Shown here: positions 51,542-58,715 of the stretch, one piece after another
How positions within the stretch are numbered: the stretch's first letter is position 1
Layout of the letters: each line of letters opens with the position of its first letter
DNA from: Cytobacillus gottheilii
GTDB taxonomy: Bacteria > Bacillota > Bacilli > Bacillales > Cytobacillaceae
Assembly (NCBI RefSeq): GCF_900166665.1
Contig: NZ_LT800494.1
Coordinates: forward strand, 1 to 58,715
DNA: 58,715 bases
Direction of reading: 5' to 3'
The notes under the pieces: model-generated
Told to the model about the DNA's origin: nothing
The model's database searches: none
What the model saw: the letters and a program-made list of their open reading frames with translations, nothing else
Program-made: the position numbers and the translations under genes

Positions 51542-51808
51542 TCACAAAATAGGCGCAGTTTGCTTTATAAAATGAAGCTTTTTTTGCCGTGAAAGCTGCT
51601 TAAATTGATATTCTGCCCTCAAAGCATCTCCCTGATTATTAAATGTCTGTGAAAAGACAAGCTCTACAGGGCCTCTTCCTCTTGTGTACTTGGCCCCTTT
51701 TCCTTCATTATGCTGTTTTACTCTTCTTGCTAAGTCGTTTGTATATCCAGCATATAGACTTCCATCCCGGCAATGCAGAACATAGAAGTAATGGCTAGTT
51801 GTCTCCAT
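51542..51808 (-). CDS. yazA: GIY-YIG endonuclease-like protein YazA
   Basis: A small GIY-YIG family protein (COG2827). [20 protein letters not shown] (residues 5-24) contains the FYV...YAGYTND variant of the motif, then [20 protein letters not shown]. Start at 51808 ([10 protein letters not shown], 88 aa) with AGAGGTG upstream; it overlaps trmN6 by 14 bp. The cellular role of the family is unsettled. Confidence 0.92.
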   Translation of the reverse strand: METTSHYFYVLHCRDGSLYAGYTNDLARRVKQHNEGKGAKYTRGRGPVELVFSQTFNNQGDALRAEYQFKQLSRQKKLHFIKQTAPIL

Positions 51809-52538
51809 ATAATAGTTCACGCACCTCTGCCGTGTATTCATTATTTTGATCATAAACGATTAAAGGAGGCAGGATTTTGAGATCTGGTTTGCCATGCTTG
51901 ATTGCTTCAATTAATAAGGTATTGGCTTCCTTGCCTAATTTCGGGTATACAAAACGGATTCGCTTTGGTTCAAGCTGATAGGCTCTCATATGCGTTATGA
52001 TATCCATCAGTCTGCCAGGTCTGTGTACAAAGGCAACTTTACCGCCTTGCCGTACTAACTGGCTGGACACTTTAATTGTATCTTCCAGTGTACAATGGAT
52101 TTCATGCCGGGCAATAGCAAGATGTTCATTTTCGTTTATCTCTTCACTAGAAGGAGTCGGGAAATATGGCGGATTGCATGTCACCACATCATATTTCCCA
52201 TACCCAAGCTCAGATGGCATGTCTTTTAAATCTCCATGAATCATATGCAGGCGATGCTCCAATTCGTTATATTTTATACTTCTTACCGCCATATCATATA
52301 GTCGCTCTTGAATTTCAACTCCAGTAATCGTCCCCTTTGTTCTCGCACTTAAAAAAAGGGGCACAACCCCATTCCCGCTGCATAAATCAATAAGATTGCC
52401 TTTTTGGATCGGTACATAAACAAAACGGGACAGCAATACTGCATCTAGGGAAAAAGAAAATACAGATGGACTCTGAATGATCCTTAGATTCTCTGCAAGC
52501 AGATAATCAAGGCGCTCATCACCTTTTAAAAATTCCAT
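51795..52538 (-). CDS. trmN6: tRNA1(Val) (adenine-37-N6)-methyltransferase-like protein (YabB)
   Basis: A 247-aa SAM methyltransferase. Motif I is [17 protein letters not shown] (about 48-64) and the N6-adenine motif is [10 protein letters not shown] (about 117-126, NPPY). The C-terminal part resembles TrmN6. Which tRNA it modifies here is inferred from family. It is 14 bp-overlapped with yazA. Confidence 0.92.
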   Translation of the reverse strand: MEFLKGDERLDYLLAENLRIIQSPSVFSFSLDAVLLSRFVYVPIQKGNLIDLCSGNGVVPLFLSARTKGTITGVEIQERLYDMAVRSIKYNELEHRLHMIHGDLKDMPSELGYGKYDVVTCNPPYFPTPSSEEINENEHLAIARHEIHCTLEDTIKVSSQLVRQGGKVAFVHRPGRLMDIITHMRAYQLEPKRIRFVYPKLGKEANTLLIEAIKHGKPDLKILPPLIVYDQNNEYTAEVRELLYGDN

Positions 52539-52618
52539 TTTAAATCCTCCAGGTTTTAACTAGGCTATTTTTGTAAACTTTGATGTTTAAGAGCCTAACT
52601 ATATGTAAAGGCCAGTTG

Positions 52619-52648
52619 TAAAAAAAACCTTCCTAATAACAGGAAGGT
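52619..52648 (-). terminator. yabA terminator
   Basis: Minus-strand ACCTTCCT-gttatt-AGGAAGGT followed by a T-run, 8 bp after the yabA stop. It suggests trmN6-yazA-rsmI may also be expressed from another promoter in 52539-52618. Confidence 0.8.
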
Positions 52649-52655
52649 AATCACA

Positions 52656-53033
52656 CTACTTTTTATTAAGAAAAGACAGGCAAAATAGACAATCTCCTTC
52701 TTTTCTCGGACTGCCAAAATGAAGATTACAGATGTGAAAGCCTTCTTGATAAAGTCTTGCAAGATTATCATAGCCTTCACCGACATCCAATAGCTTATCC
52801 AGTTTCTCTGCCTCTGTCTCAGGTTCGTTCTTTTCTTCTTTCCTCTGAGATGTATCTTTCGTGGCAGCAGTGCTGTTCATATGGCGGCGTAAATGCTCGT
52901 TTTCTAATTTTAGTGCATTGTTTTCTTCTAATATTTCTGCCAAATGCTGTTTTAGCTCTCCAAGCTGCTGATACAACTGGCCAATTTGCGTTTCCATATT
53001 AATGACTGAATCAAATATCTCTTTTTTATCCAA
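52656..53033 (-). CDS. yabA: DNA replication initiation control protein YabA
   Basis: Negative regulator of initiation that bridges DnaA and DnaN. An N-terminal coiled coil (about 1-62), a charged linker, then a C-terminal zinc module with [17 protein letters not shown] (about 103-119) after [18 protein letters not shown] use the TTG at 53033 ([10 protein letters not shown], 125 aa) because GAGGTGG is just upstream; this overlaps no other start and starts after the ricT stop. Confidence 0.94.
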   Translation of the reverse strand: MDKKEIFDSVINMETQIGQLYQQLGELKQHLAEILEENNALKLENEHLRRHMNSTAATKDTSQRKEEKNEPETEAEKLDKLLDVGEGYDNLARLYQEGFHICNLHFGSPRKEGDCLFCLSFLNKK

Positions 53034-53046
53034 GCATTCCACCTCA

Positions 53047-53877
53047 TTAATCTGTGGATTGAGCCGATACAGCACCTTGTTGTTTCGTAATTTCTTCGAG
53101 TGTAAATTCAAGGACGCGTTCCTGCTCCTTAACATCTACTTGCAGAATTCGTTCAAGAATGTTTAAACCTACTACTTTTCCATGACCTTCAGGTGTTTCA
53201 ATCCATTCACCAATATCCGGCAGCTGTTCTTTTGCTGCTTCATATTCATCATTTTCATATTTTAAACAGCACATTAAACGGCCGCAAAGTCCAGATATTT
53301 TCGTAGGATTTAGAGACAGATTTTGATCTTTCGCCATTTTAATGGATACAGGATCAAAGTCGCCTAAAAATGTGGAACAGCAAAGCATTCTTCCACATGG
53401 ACCAATACCACCCAGCATTTTTGCCTCATCACGTACACCAATTTGTCTTAATTCAATTCTTGTTCTAAAAATAGCCGCAAGATCCTTTACAAGCTCACGG
53501 AAATCGACTCTTCCGTCTGCTGTAAAATAAAAAATCACTTTATTGCGGTCAAATGTATATTCTACATCCACTAGCTTCATATCTAGTTGATGGGTGCTTA
53601 CTTTTTCACAGCAAACCTCATATGCTTCGGCAGCTGCCTGTTTATTCTCTTCAACAATCATTTGATCCTTTTGATCAGCTATACGGAGGACCTTCTTTAA
53701 GGGCAGTACAACATCATGCTCATCGACCTTTTTAGGAGCAATAACCACCTTGCCATATTCGACACCTCTTACCGTCTCGACAATGACATAGTCATCCTTT
53801 TGTATAGGAAGCTCTCCGGGATCGAAATAATAGATTTTGCCCGCTTTTTTAAAGCGAACTCCTGTTACATCATACAA
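53047..53877 (-). CDS. ricT: RicT (YaaT), RicAFT complex subunit / PSP1-domain protein
   Basis: Part of the Fe-S-containing RicA-RicF-RicT complex that assists RNase Y in mRNA processing and affects Spo0A phosphorylation. The PSP1 C-terminal domain is present (about 60-150). Cysteine clusters [12 protein letters not shown] (about 158-169) and [14 protein letters not shown] (about 192-205) are intact. Length 276 aa. It overlaps holB by 8 bp. Confidence 0.95.
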   Translation of the reverse strand: MYDVTGVRFKKAGKIYYFDPGELPIQKDDYVIVETVRGVEYGKVVIAPKKVDEHDVVLPLKKVLRIADQKDQMIVEENKQAAAEAYEVCCEKVSTHQLDMKLVDVEYTFDRNKVIFYFTADGRVDFRELVKDLAAIFRTRIELRQIGVRDEAKMLGGIGPCGRMLCCSTFLGDFDPVSIKMAKDQNLSLNPTKISGLCGRLMCCLKYENDEYEAAKEQLPDIGEWIETPEGHGKVVGLNILERILQVDVKEQERVLEFTLEEITKQQGAVSAQSTD

Positions 53878-54877
53878 ATGTAGATCCCTCCTGCATTTTT
53901 AACACTAGCTGTTCCATAAGGAGCTGTGTGTTCATATTTGCGTGCAATTTTCTCTTTGCTTCTAACACGGCACTCATCTGCTCAGTCAGCCTTTTGCTTG
54001 ATGATTGCAGCGCAAACATTTCTATACGCTGTTTTTCACTTAGAAAAACGACCTGCTTCCACTTGCCAAGCTGAATATATAATAAATCTCTTAATAAAAG
54101 AAGTAGTAAGTCTAAACCTCTATCACACTGTTCTTTTTCTTTAAAGTGTAAAAACCAGCTCTCCTGAAGAGCGACCATGGCTTCAAGAGGGTTTTTTCTT
54201 AGTGCTTCATATAATTTTAACACTATTTTTCTTGCTTGTACAAACCAATCATCTCCACTTAATGCCAAAGCTTCTTCCAAATTATTTGTCATTTGCGCAA
54301 GCAAAGGCGCTAACAGTGGATCAACCCCATGTTCTACAAGCTGATCCACAACTTTTAAAGGAGATAATGGTTTGAAGGTCACAATTTGACATCGTGATAA
54401 AATGGTAGGCAGCATCTGCTGCATTTGTTCTGTTAACAGGATGGCGGTTGTTTCCGCATGCGGTTCCTCTAGAAACTTCAGTAAGCTATTTGCAGCATTT
54501 ACAGTCATTTTGTCGGCACCCGCTATTAGATAAACCTTCTTTTTTGATTCTACACCTGTTTTCGAAAATTCCTCTTGCAGTTCCTGAATCTGATGTTTCT
54601 TAATGGATAGGCCATCCGGCTCAATCATATGAACATCAGGGTGGTTGCCAGCCGAGATTCTCTTGCAATTTAAACATTGCTCGCAAGGAATATATGCATC
54701 TTGTGGCTGCAGACAAAATATGCTCTTAGCCAGCAGCAGTCCGGCTTCCCTTTTTCCTGTCCCTTTCATTCCTTCAAATAAATAAGCGTGGGCCAGCCGA
54801 TTCTTATTTAGGCTATTCTTGAACATTTTTAAGACAACAGGCTGTATTTCTTGTAATTGATCCCACGATTGTGCCAA
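53870..54877 (-). CDS. holB: DNA polymerase III delta' subunit
   Basis: Clamp-loader subunit. The P-loop-like AHAYLFEGMKGTGKREAGLL (about 27-46), a zinc module with CLQPQ...CEQCLNCKRI (about 55-74) and LLKFLEEPHAETTAILLTEQ (about 135-154) are visible. I use the TTG at 54877 (LAQSWDQLQE, 335 aa) preceded by AGAGAGTGA; this gives the length of B. subtilis HolB, while a longer reading to 54949 overlaps yaaR. Confidence 0.93.
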   Translation of the reverse strand: MAQSWDQLQEIQPVVLKMFKNSLNKNRLAHAYLFEGMKGTGKREAGLLLAKSIFCLQPQDAYIPCEQCLNCKRISAGNHPDVHMIEPDGLSIKKHQIQELQEEFSKTGVESKKKVYLIAGADKMTVNAANSLLKFLEEPHAETTAILLTEQMQQMLPTILSRCQIVTFKPLSPLKVVDQLVEHGVDPLLAPLLAQMTNNLEEALALSGDDWFVQARKIVLKLYEALRKNPLEAMVALQESWFLHFKEKEQCDRGLDLLLLLLRDLLYIQLGKWKQVVFLSEKQRIEMFALQSSSKRLTEQMSAVLEAKRKLHANMNTQLLMEQLVLKMQEGSTFV

Positions 54878-54890
54878 AAAAATCACTCTC

Positions 54891-55331
54891 TTACATATAT
54901 AAATTAATGAGCAGTCCTTTAATCTCTCCAATCTTCCCGAGAAGATCAATTGACTTTCCTTCTTTGTTCAGCGCTTCTTCAGTAAGCTGGGCAAGCTCTT
55001 TATCGATGGTTTCTACAATTTTTAGTGTTCTTCCTTGCCCCATCTCATTCCAGCTATGCGATTGCTTCAAATCCATCCCATAGTCAACTGCTTCTTTAAC
55101 AAAATTTTTGACTAACGTCTTAAATTTAGCCATATCTTTGAAATTTCTCGATCTTCCCAGCCTCTCACCTGCCAGATCAATATCCTTCATTAAGGCTTGA
55201 AGCTGAGAAAATTGCATTTTTTGCCCTTGCTTCTGAACAAGTTCATTAAATGTAGAAGAAGATGTAACTGGCTGGCTATGATCTCGTCTTGATTTATCTA
55301 AATTCAAGCGCATTTCTTGATTGATTTTCAT
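54891..55331 (-). CDS. yaaR: YaaR family protein (DUF327)
   Basis: A 146-aa, mostly helical soluble protein of the YaaR/DUF327 family. Hallmarks are FKDMAKFKTLVKNFVKEAVD (about 62-81) and LLGKIGEIKGLLINLYM at the C-terminus. It sits between darA and holB as in B. subtilis. No biochemical role can be read from the sequence; it is not paralogous to a neighbour. Confidence 0.9.
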   Translation of the reverse strand: MKINQEMRLNLDKSRRDHSQPVTSSSTFNELVQKQGQKMQFSQLQALMKDIDLAGERLGRSRNFKDMAKFKTLVKNFVKEAVDYGMDLKQSHSWNEMGQGRTLKIVETIDKELAQLTEEALNKEGKSIDLLGKIGEIKGLLINLYM

Positions 55332-55354
55332 TATTTACCCCCGATTCACCTATT

Positions 55355-55705
<351 letters not shown>

Positions 55706-55771
55706 TTATCACTTTATCTTATTATAGCAATTATTTGTTCATGTAAAAGAGCTGGTAAAAAAAAGAATGTA

Positions 55772-56407
55772 TTACTGAGCAGATATTTTTTTAATAACTG
55801 CTTTTTTGGCTTCTTTATATACCTCTTCAAGAGCCTTGCCTGCATCAATCACCTGAATTCTTTCTGGATACGCTTGTACAAGCTTTTGATAGCCTTCCCT
55901 AACCTGATGATGAAATTGAAGAGTTTCTAAATCCAGTCGATTTACTTCTCTTTCTTTATGACGATTTATTCGCTCAAGACCTGTCTCTGAATCCACATCA
56001 AAATATAATGTTAAAGATGGCATCATGTTTTCAATCGCAAACTGATTTATTGTTAGCACATTTTCCATGCCAAGACCTCTTGCGTACCCTTGGTAAGCAA
56101 GAGAGCTATCAATAAAACGGTCACATAGAATGATATATCCTTTTTCCATCGCAGGTATGACTTTTTCAACTAAATGCTGCCTTCTTGCTGCCGCATACAA
56201 AAGGGCTTCCGTCCGTGCATCCATGCTTGTATTATTCGTATCTAATATAACGCTTCTGATCTGCTCTGCAATTTCGATCCCACCAGGCTCGCGTGTATAC
56301 ATGATTTGATATCCGTCTGCTTTCAAGCTCTCAGCCAGCATGGTAATGACTGTTGTCTTTCCTGCACCCTCTGGTCCTTCAGCTGTTATAAAAATTCCCT
56401 TTTCCAT
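55772..56407 (-). CDS. tmk: Thymidylate kinase
   Basis: Makes dTDP from dTMP. P-loop [19 protein letters not shown] (residues 6-24), DRx motif [20 protein letters not shown] (about 91-110) and the LID segment near [16 protein letters not shown] (about 145-160). Length 211 aa. It precedes darA and is 21 bp after the decarboxylase-family gene. Confidence 0.97.
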   Translation of the reverse strand: MEKGIFITAEGPEGAGKTTVITMLAESLKADGYQIMYTREPGGIEIAEQIRSVILDTNNTSMDARTEALLYAAARRQHLVEKVIPAMEKGYIILCDRFIDSSLAYQGYARGLGMENVLTINQFAIENMMPSLTLYFDVDSETGLERINRHKEREVNRLDLETLQFHHQVREGYQKLVQAYPERIQVIDAGKALEEVYKEAKKAVIKKISAQ

Positions 56408-56428
56408 TTAGTAACCCCCAGATGTTTC

Positions 56429-57865
56429 TTATTTATATATACTAATAAATCCTTTTATTACATTCTCTCCTTGCTGAAATCTTGCGCCTTTCTTCAACAG
56501 CAATCTTAAGAGGCTGATATCATCCTCAGTAATCTTCTCACCAGGGTACAATAAAGGGATTCCTGGCGGATATGGGATAACCATTTCAGCACTTATTTGA
56601 CCAACAGCCATTGATAAAGGAACTTCGGCTGAATGCATCCTTTTCATTTGTTGTTCGTTCAATGTTAATTCTGAAACTGCAGCTTTATGAACTTTAGGTT
56701 TTTCTGCCTTTACATGTATCATTTCAAATGAAGAGACAGCCTCTTTTACTAACTGAACTGTTTTTTCCATAGGAAATTCTGTTCTCTGTTTCAGCAGGGG
56801 AAAAACAAATAATACATTATAGGGGTCAGCTAATTCTGTAAATACTCCCTTTTTTTCAAGCTGCTCTTGTAGCTCAAAACCGCTTAAAGCTGTTTCCGAT
56901 TGAATGGTTATTTTTAATGGATCTCCCTTGCCATCTTGGAATTGCAGCAGTCTGATCCCTTTTATAGTCATAAGCTCCGATCTGAAGGATGCAATCTTCT
57001 CTAACGTATATTGTTCATCCTCTTTTGTAAAAGAAGCTATATAATGCCTCGCTAAGTCGAGAGAAGCCATAAGTGGATAGGAAGGACTGCTCGACTGTAA
57101 AATACTTAAGTATTTTCGGATAGATCCTTTATCAATCCTGTCACTATTAATGTGTAAATAAGCACCCATTGTCATAGCTGGAAGCGTTTTATGAGCAGAC
57201 TGAACGACAGCATCTGCCTTCAGCTTTACTGCTGATGGCGGAAAGTGATTGCCAGCAGCAAAATGGGCCCCATGTGCTTCATCAATTAGAACAGGAATAT
57301 TCCTTTGATGTGCTACCTCTATTATGGACTCTAAATCATTGATCATCCCATAATAATTAGGATAGGTAAGGATGATGGCTTTTGCATGTGGATAAAGAGA
57401 AAGTGCCTCCTCGACGACCGAGGAGGATATGCCTCCTGCTACTCCCCAATCTTCATGAAAATCGGGCTGTAAAAATACTGGTCGTGCATTGGCCAAGGAA
57501 ATTCCATTCAAAACTGACTTATGGCAATTTCTTTGCACAAGCACTTCATCATCCTCTTTAAGTACAGCCAAGATCATTGCCAAATTACCGACAGTGGAAC
57601 CATTAACTAAGAAGTAACTCTGCTTCGTCCTGTAAAAATCAGTGAGCAGCTGCTCCGCCTCTTTAATCATTCCTTCTGGAGAATGCAGATCATCAAGTCC
57701 ATTCAACTCAGTAACATCAAGCTTTAAAATATGTGAAAAGTGATTATTCCAACTCATCTCTTGTACAAGGATTCCATTCTTATGTCCAGGCACATGATAT
57801 GAAATCGGCTTCTTCTTTATATGATTTAATAACGTTTCATATATGGGGCATCTATTCTGATCCAT
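56429..57865 (-). CDS. yaaO: Orn/Lys/Arg decarboxylase-family PLP protein (YaaO-like)
   Basis: A 478-aa group III decarboxylase-type protein. PLP lysine in QSAHKTLPAMTMGAYLH (about 212-228), PLP/His loop VNGSTVGNLAM (about 85-95) and DEAHGAHF (about 187-194). YaaO in B. subtilis occupies the same place between yaaN and tmk; its substrate is not certain, and true arginine decarboxylase (SpeA) is a paralogue. Here yaaN and xpaC are missing upstream. Confidence 0.87.
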   Translation of the reverse strand: MDQNRCPIYETLLNHIKKKPISYHVPGHKNGILVQEMSWNNHFSHILKLDVTELNGLDDLHSPEGMIKEAEQLLTDFYRTKQSYFLVNGSTVGNLAMILAVLKEDDEVLVQRNCHKSVLNGISLANARPVFLQPDFHEDWGVAGGISSSVVEEALSLYPHAKAIILTYPNYYGMINDLESIIEVAHQRNIPVLIDEAHGAHFAAGNHFPPSAVKLKADAVVQSAHKTLPAMTMGAYLHINSDRIDKGSIRKYLSILQSSSPSYPLMASLDLARHYIASFTKEDEQYTLEKIASFRSELMTIKGIRLLQFQDGKGDPLKITIQSETALSGFELQEQLEKKGVFTELADPYNVLFVFPLLKQRTEFPMEKTVQLVKEAVSSFEMIHVKAEKPKVHKAAVSELTLNEQQMKRMHSAEVPLSMAVGQISAEMVIPYPPGIPLLYPGEKITEDDISLLRLLLKKGARFQQGENVIKGFISIYK

Positions 57866-58043
57866 TCAAACACTCCGGAATTTAATATCTAATTGATCTA
57901 TTCTCTATTCTAACAAAACACTCATTAAAAGAGGAGAAATACAAAGGTTAATTATAATAATTGAGTTAGACATACAACGAATAATGGGTTCCAACATACA
58001 ATGTAATTGTATACATTTTTAGCTTGTGAATTTTCTAAAAATT

Positions 58044-58072
58044 GTATTCAAATAAACGGATTTGGGCAGAAT
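58044..58072 (+). promoter_or_regulatory. gin promoter, sigma-F type
   Basis: Plus-strand GTATT (58044-58048), 15-bp spacer, GGGCAGAAT (58064-58072), exact match to the sigma-F -10 GGNNANANT with a one-base-off -35. Start would be near 58079, leaving a very short leader before GGAGGTGG. csfB/gin is a sigma-F gene in B. subtilis. Confidence 0.65.
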
Positions 58073-58093
58073 TAGTGTATGGAGGTGGAGTAA

Positions 58094-58294
58094 TTGGATA
58101 CACTATTAGCTAGCAAAGATCATAAGATATGCGTGATTTGTGATCAAGCAAAAGTAAGGGGAATACATTTATACACTTCATTTATTTGTACGGAATGTGA
58201 AAGAGAGTTAATTTCGACTGATACAAGTCATCCAAAATATAATCATTACTTATCTAAATTAAAAAAAGTAACGACTCCTCAAATATTGTCTTAG
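58094..58294 (+). CDS. csfB: Anti-sigma-G factor Gin (CsfB)
   Basis: Forespore zinc-binding inhibitor of sigma-G (and of sigma-E in the forespore). Two CxxC pairs, KICVICDQAKV (about residues 10-20) and FICTECERELI (about 30-40), are intact. TTG start at 58094 has GGAGGTGG 5 nt upstream; 66 aa matches the usual about 64. It is on the plus strand, whereas the conserved neighbours are on minus, so the gene is inverted relative to the B. subtilis arrangement as I recall it. Confidence 0.9.
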   Translation: MDTLLASKDHKICVICDQAKVRGIHLYTSFICTECERELISTDTSHPKYNHYLSKLKKVTTPQILS

Positions 58295-58359
58295 GGGCTA
58301 TATAATCGCTATTCAAATTTATTATCAAGTCAGTTCTGCAGTTTCTTTTAATACACCAA

Positions 58360-58387
58360 AAAAGCACATCTATACAGATGTGCTTTT
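58360..58387. terminator. Bidirectional terminator between gin and 5S rRNA
   Basis: AAAAGCACATCT-atac-AGATGTGCTTTT. On the minus strand it is followed by TTTTTT, suiting the 5S side; it may also serve gin. Confidence 0.82.
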
Positions 58388-58393
58388 CCATGT

Positions 58394-58509
58394 TGCCCGG
58401 CAGCGTCCTACTCTCACAAGGGGACAGCCCCTAACTACCATTGACGCTGAGAAGCTTAACTTCCGTGTTCGGGATGGACGGGTGTGACCTTCTCGCTATC
58501 ATTGTTCGG
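58394..58509 (-). rRNA. 5S-like ribosomal RNA, structurally unusual
   Basis: The minus strand reads AGCGAGAAGGTCACACCCGT, then CCATCCCGAACACGGAAGTT, then AAGCTTCTCAG...GGTAGT...GTGAGAGTAGGACG, unmistakable 5S sequence. But loop C is about 11 nt rather than 13 and the 5' strand of helix I (CCGAACAATG) pairs poorly with the 3' strand (CGCTGCCGGG). Ends are estimated. It closes an rRNA operon as 5S does before csfB in B. subtilis. It may be a degraded copy or contain sequencing error. Confidence 0.75.
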
Positions 58510-58715
58510 AAATCGATAACCTTCACATCTCTTCGTCATCTCACTCGTCAAGGTCCTCACGTACCAACTACGTACGCTCCGGCCTTTCCTCACTCGATTC
58601 CTCGACCTGTTCGCTTCTCGCTTCCCTCACGGTTTGGTAAAAAGATAAGTTGAGCAAGCTTACATATTTAAAAATCATTTCAGTTGAAAAATTATTCATT
58701 TAAAATGTTAATAGT
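58510..58715 (-). other. Upstream spacer of the 5S-like gene; 23S not reached
   Basis: About 206 bp with no 23S 3' end and no gene. The block at 58525-58625 is GC-richer, contains a GTACGTAGTTGGTAC hairpin and CGAAG/GCGAG-type repeats that look like rRNA-spacer sequence; the outer 70 bp are AT-rich. A 23S-5S spacer in Bacillus is usually shorter, so the operon may be atypical. Confidence 0.4.

Noticed and set aside
58441..58653. 70-residue frame over the 5S-like gene
   Set aside because: Antisense to rRNA sequence; commonly mis-called in rRNA regions.

Overview
The window is a chromosomal segment of a spore-forming Bacillaceae species. Low GC, the spore genes (spoIIE, spoVT, spoVG, yabG, yabP, yabQ, fin, gin, an alpha/beta-type SASP), and an almost complete match to the gene order that follows the first rRNA operon near oriC in Bacillus subtilis all point there. 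Protein sequences resemble B. subtilis and B. cereus homologues without being identical, so I place it in the Bacillus/Cytobacillus/Mesobacillus neighbourhood but not to species. The segment is written in reverse. The B. subtilis order runs from high to low coordinates, and nearly every gene is on the minus strand, so replication probably moves toward position 1. A 5S-like gene of one rRNA operon lies at the right end. The 5' tip of a second operon's 16S gene, with its tandem promoters, lies at the left end.

From right to left: 5S-like rRNA; gin (inverted, plus strand); an Orn/Lys/Arg decarboxylase-family gene; tmk, darA, yaaR, holB, ricT, yabA, trmN6, yazA, rsmI (nucleotide supply, replication clamp loading, replication control, RNA modification); abrB (plus strand, with Spo0A boxes); metG, tatD, yabE, rnmV, ksgA; yabG (plus strand); veg, sspF, ispE, purR, ridA, spoVG, glmU, prs, ctc, pth, fin, mfd, spoVT; a 0.6-kb repeat-rich gap; yabM, yabN, rqcP, yabP, yabQ, divIC, yabR; then a plus-strand island of tRNA-Met, tRNA-Glu and an aminoglycoside-phosphotransferase-like gene; spoIIE, yabS, yabT, tilS, hprT, ftsH, coaX, hslO, a PrsA-like foldase, cysK; the folate operon pabB-pabA-pabC-folP-folB-folK-yazB-dusB; and lysS.

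Most of the window is conserved core. I see no phage, transposase, CRISPR or defence system and no convincing new multi-gene system. The unusual parts are: a tandem array of long hairpin repeats with compensatory changes, next to a 21-bp-period ATATCCGCC array, between spoVT and yabM; a 5S-like gene with a shortened loop C and a poor closing helix; a second Spo0A-box cluster about 200 bp upstream of the normal abrB operator; the phosphotransferase-like gene beside head-on tRNAs; and gin inverted with xpaC-yaaN absent. Several regulatory sites can be read directly: rRNA tandem promoters, the 21-bp-spaced spoIIE promoter, sigma-H spoVG, sigma-F gin, sigma-F/G fin, sigma-K yabG and sigma-B-like ctc promoters, and PurBoxes at purR.
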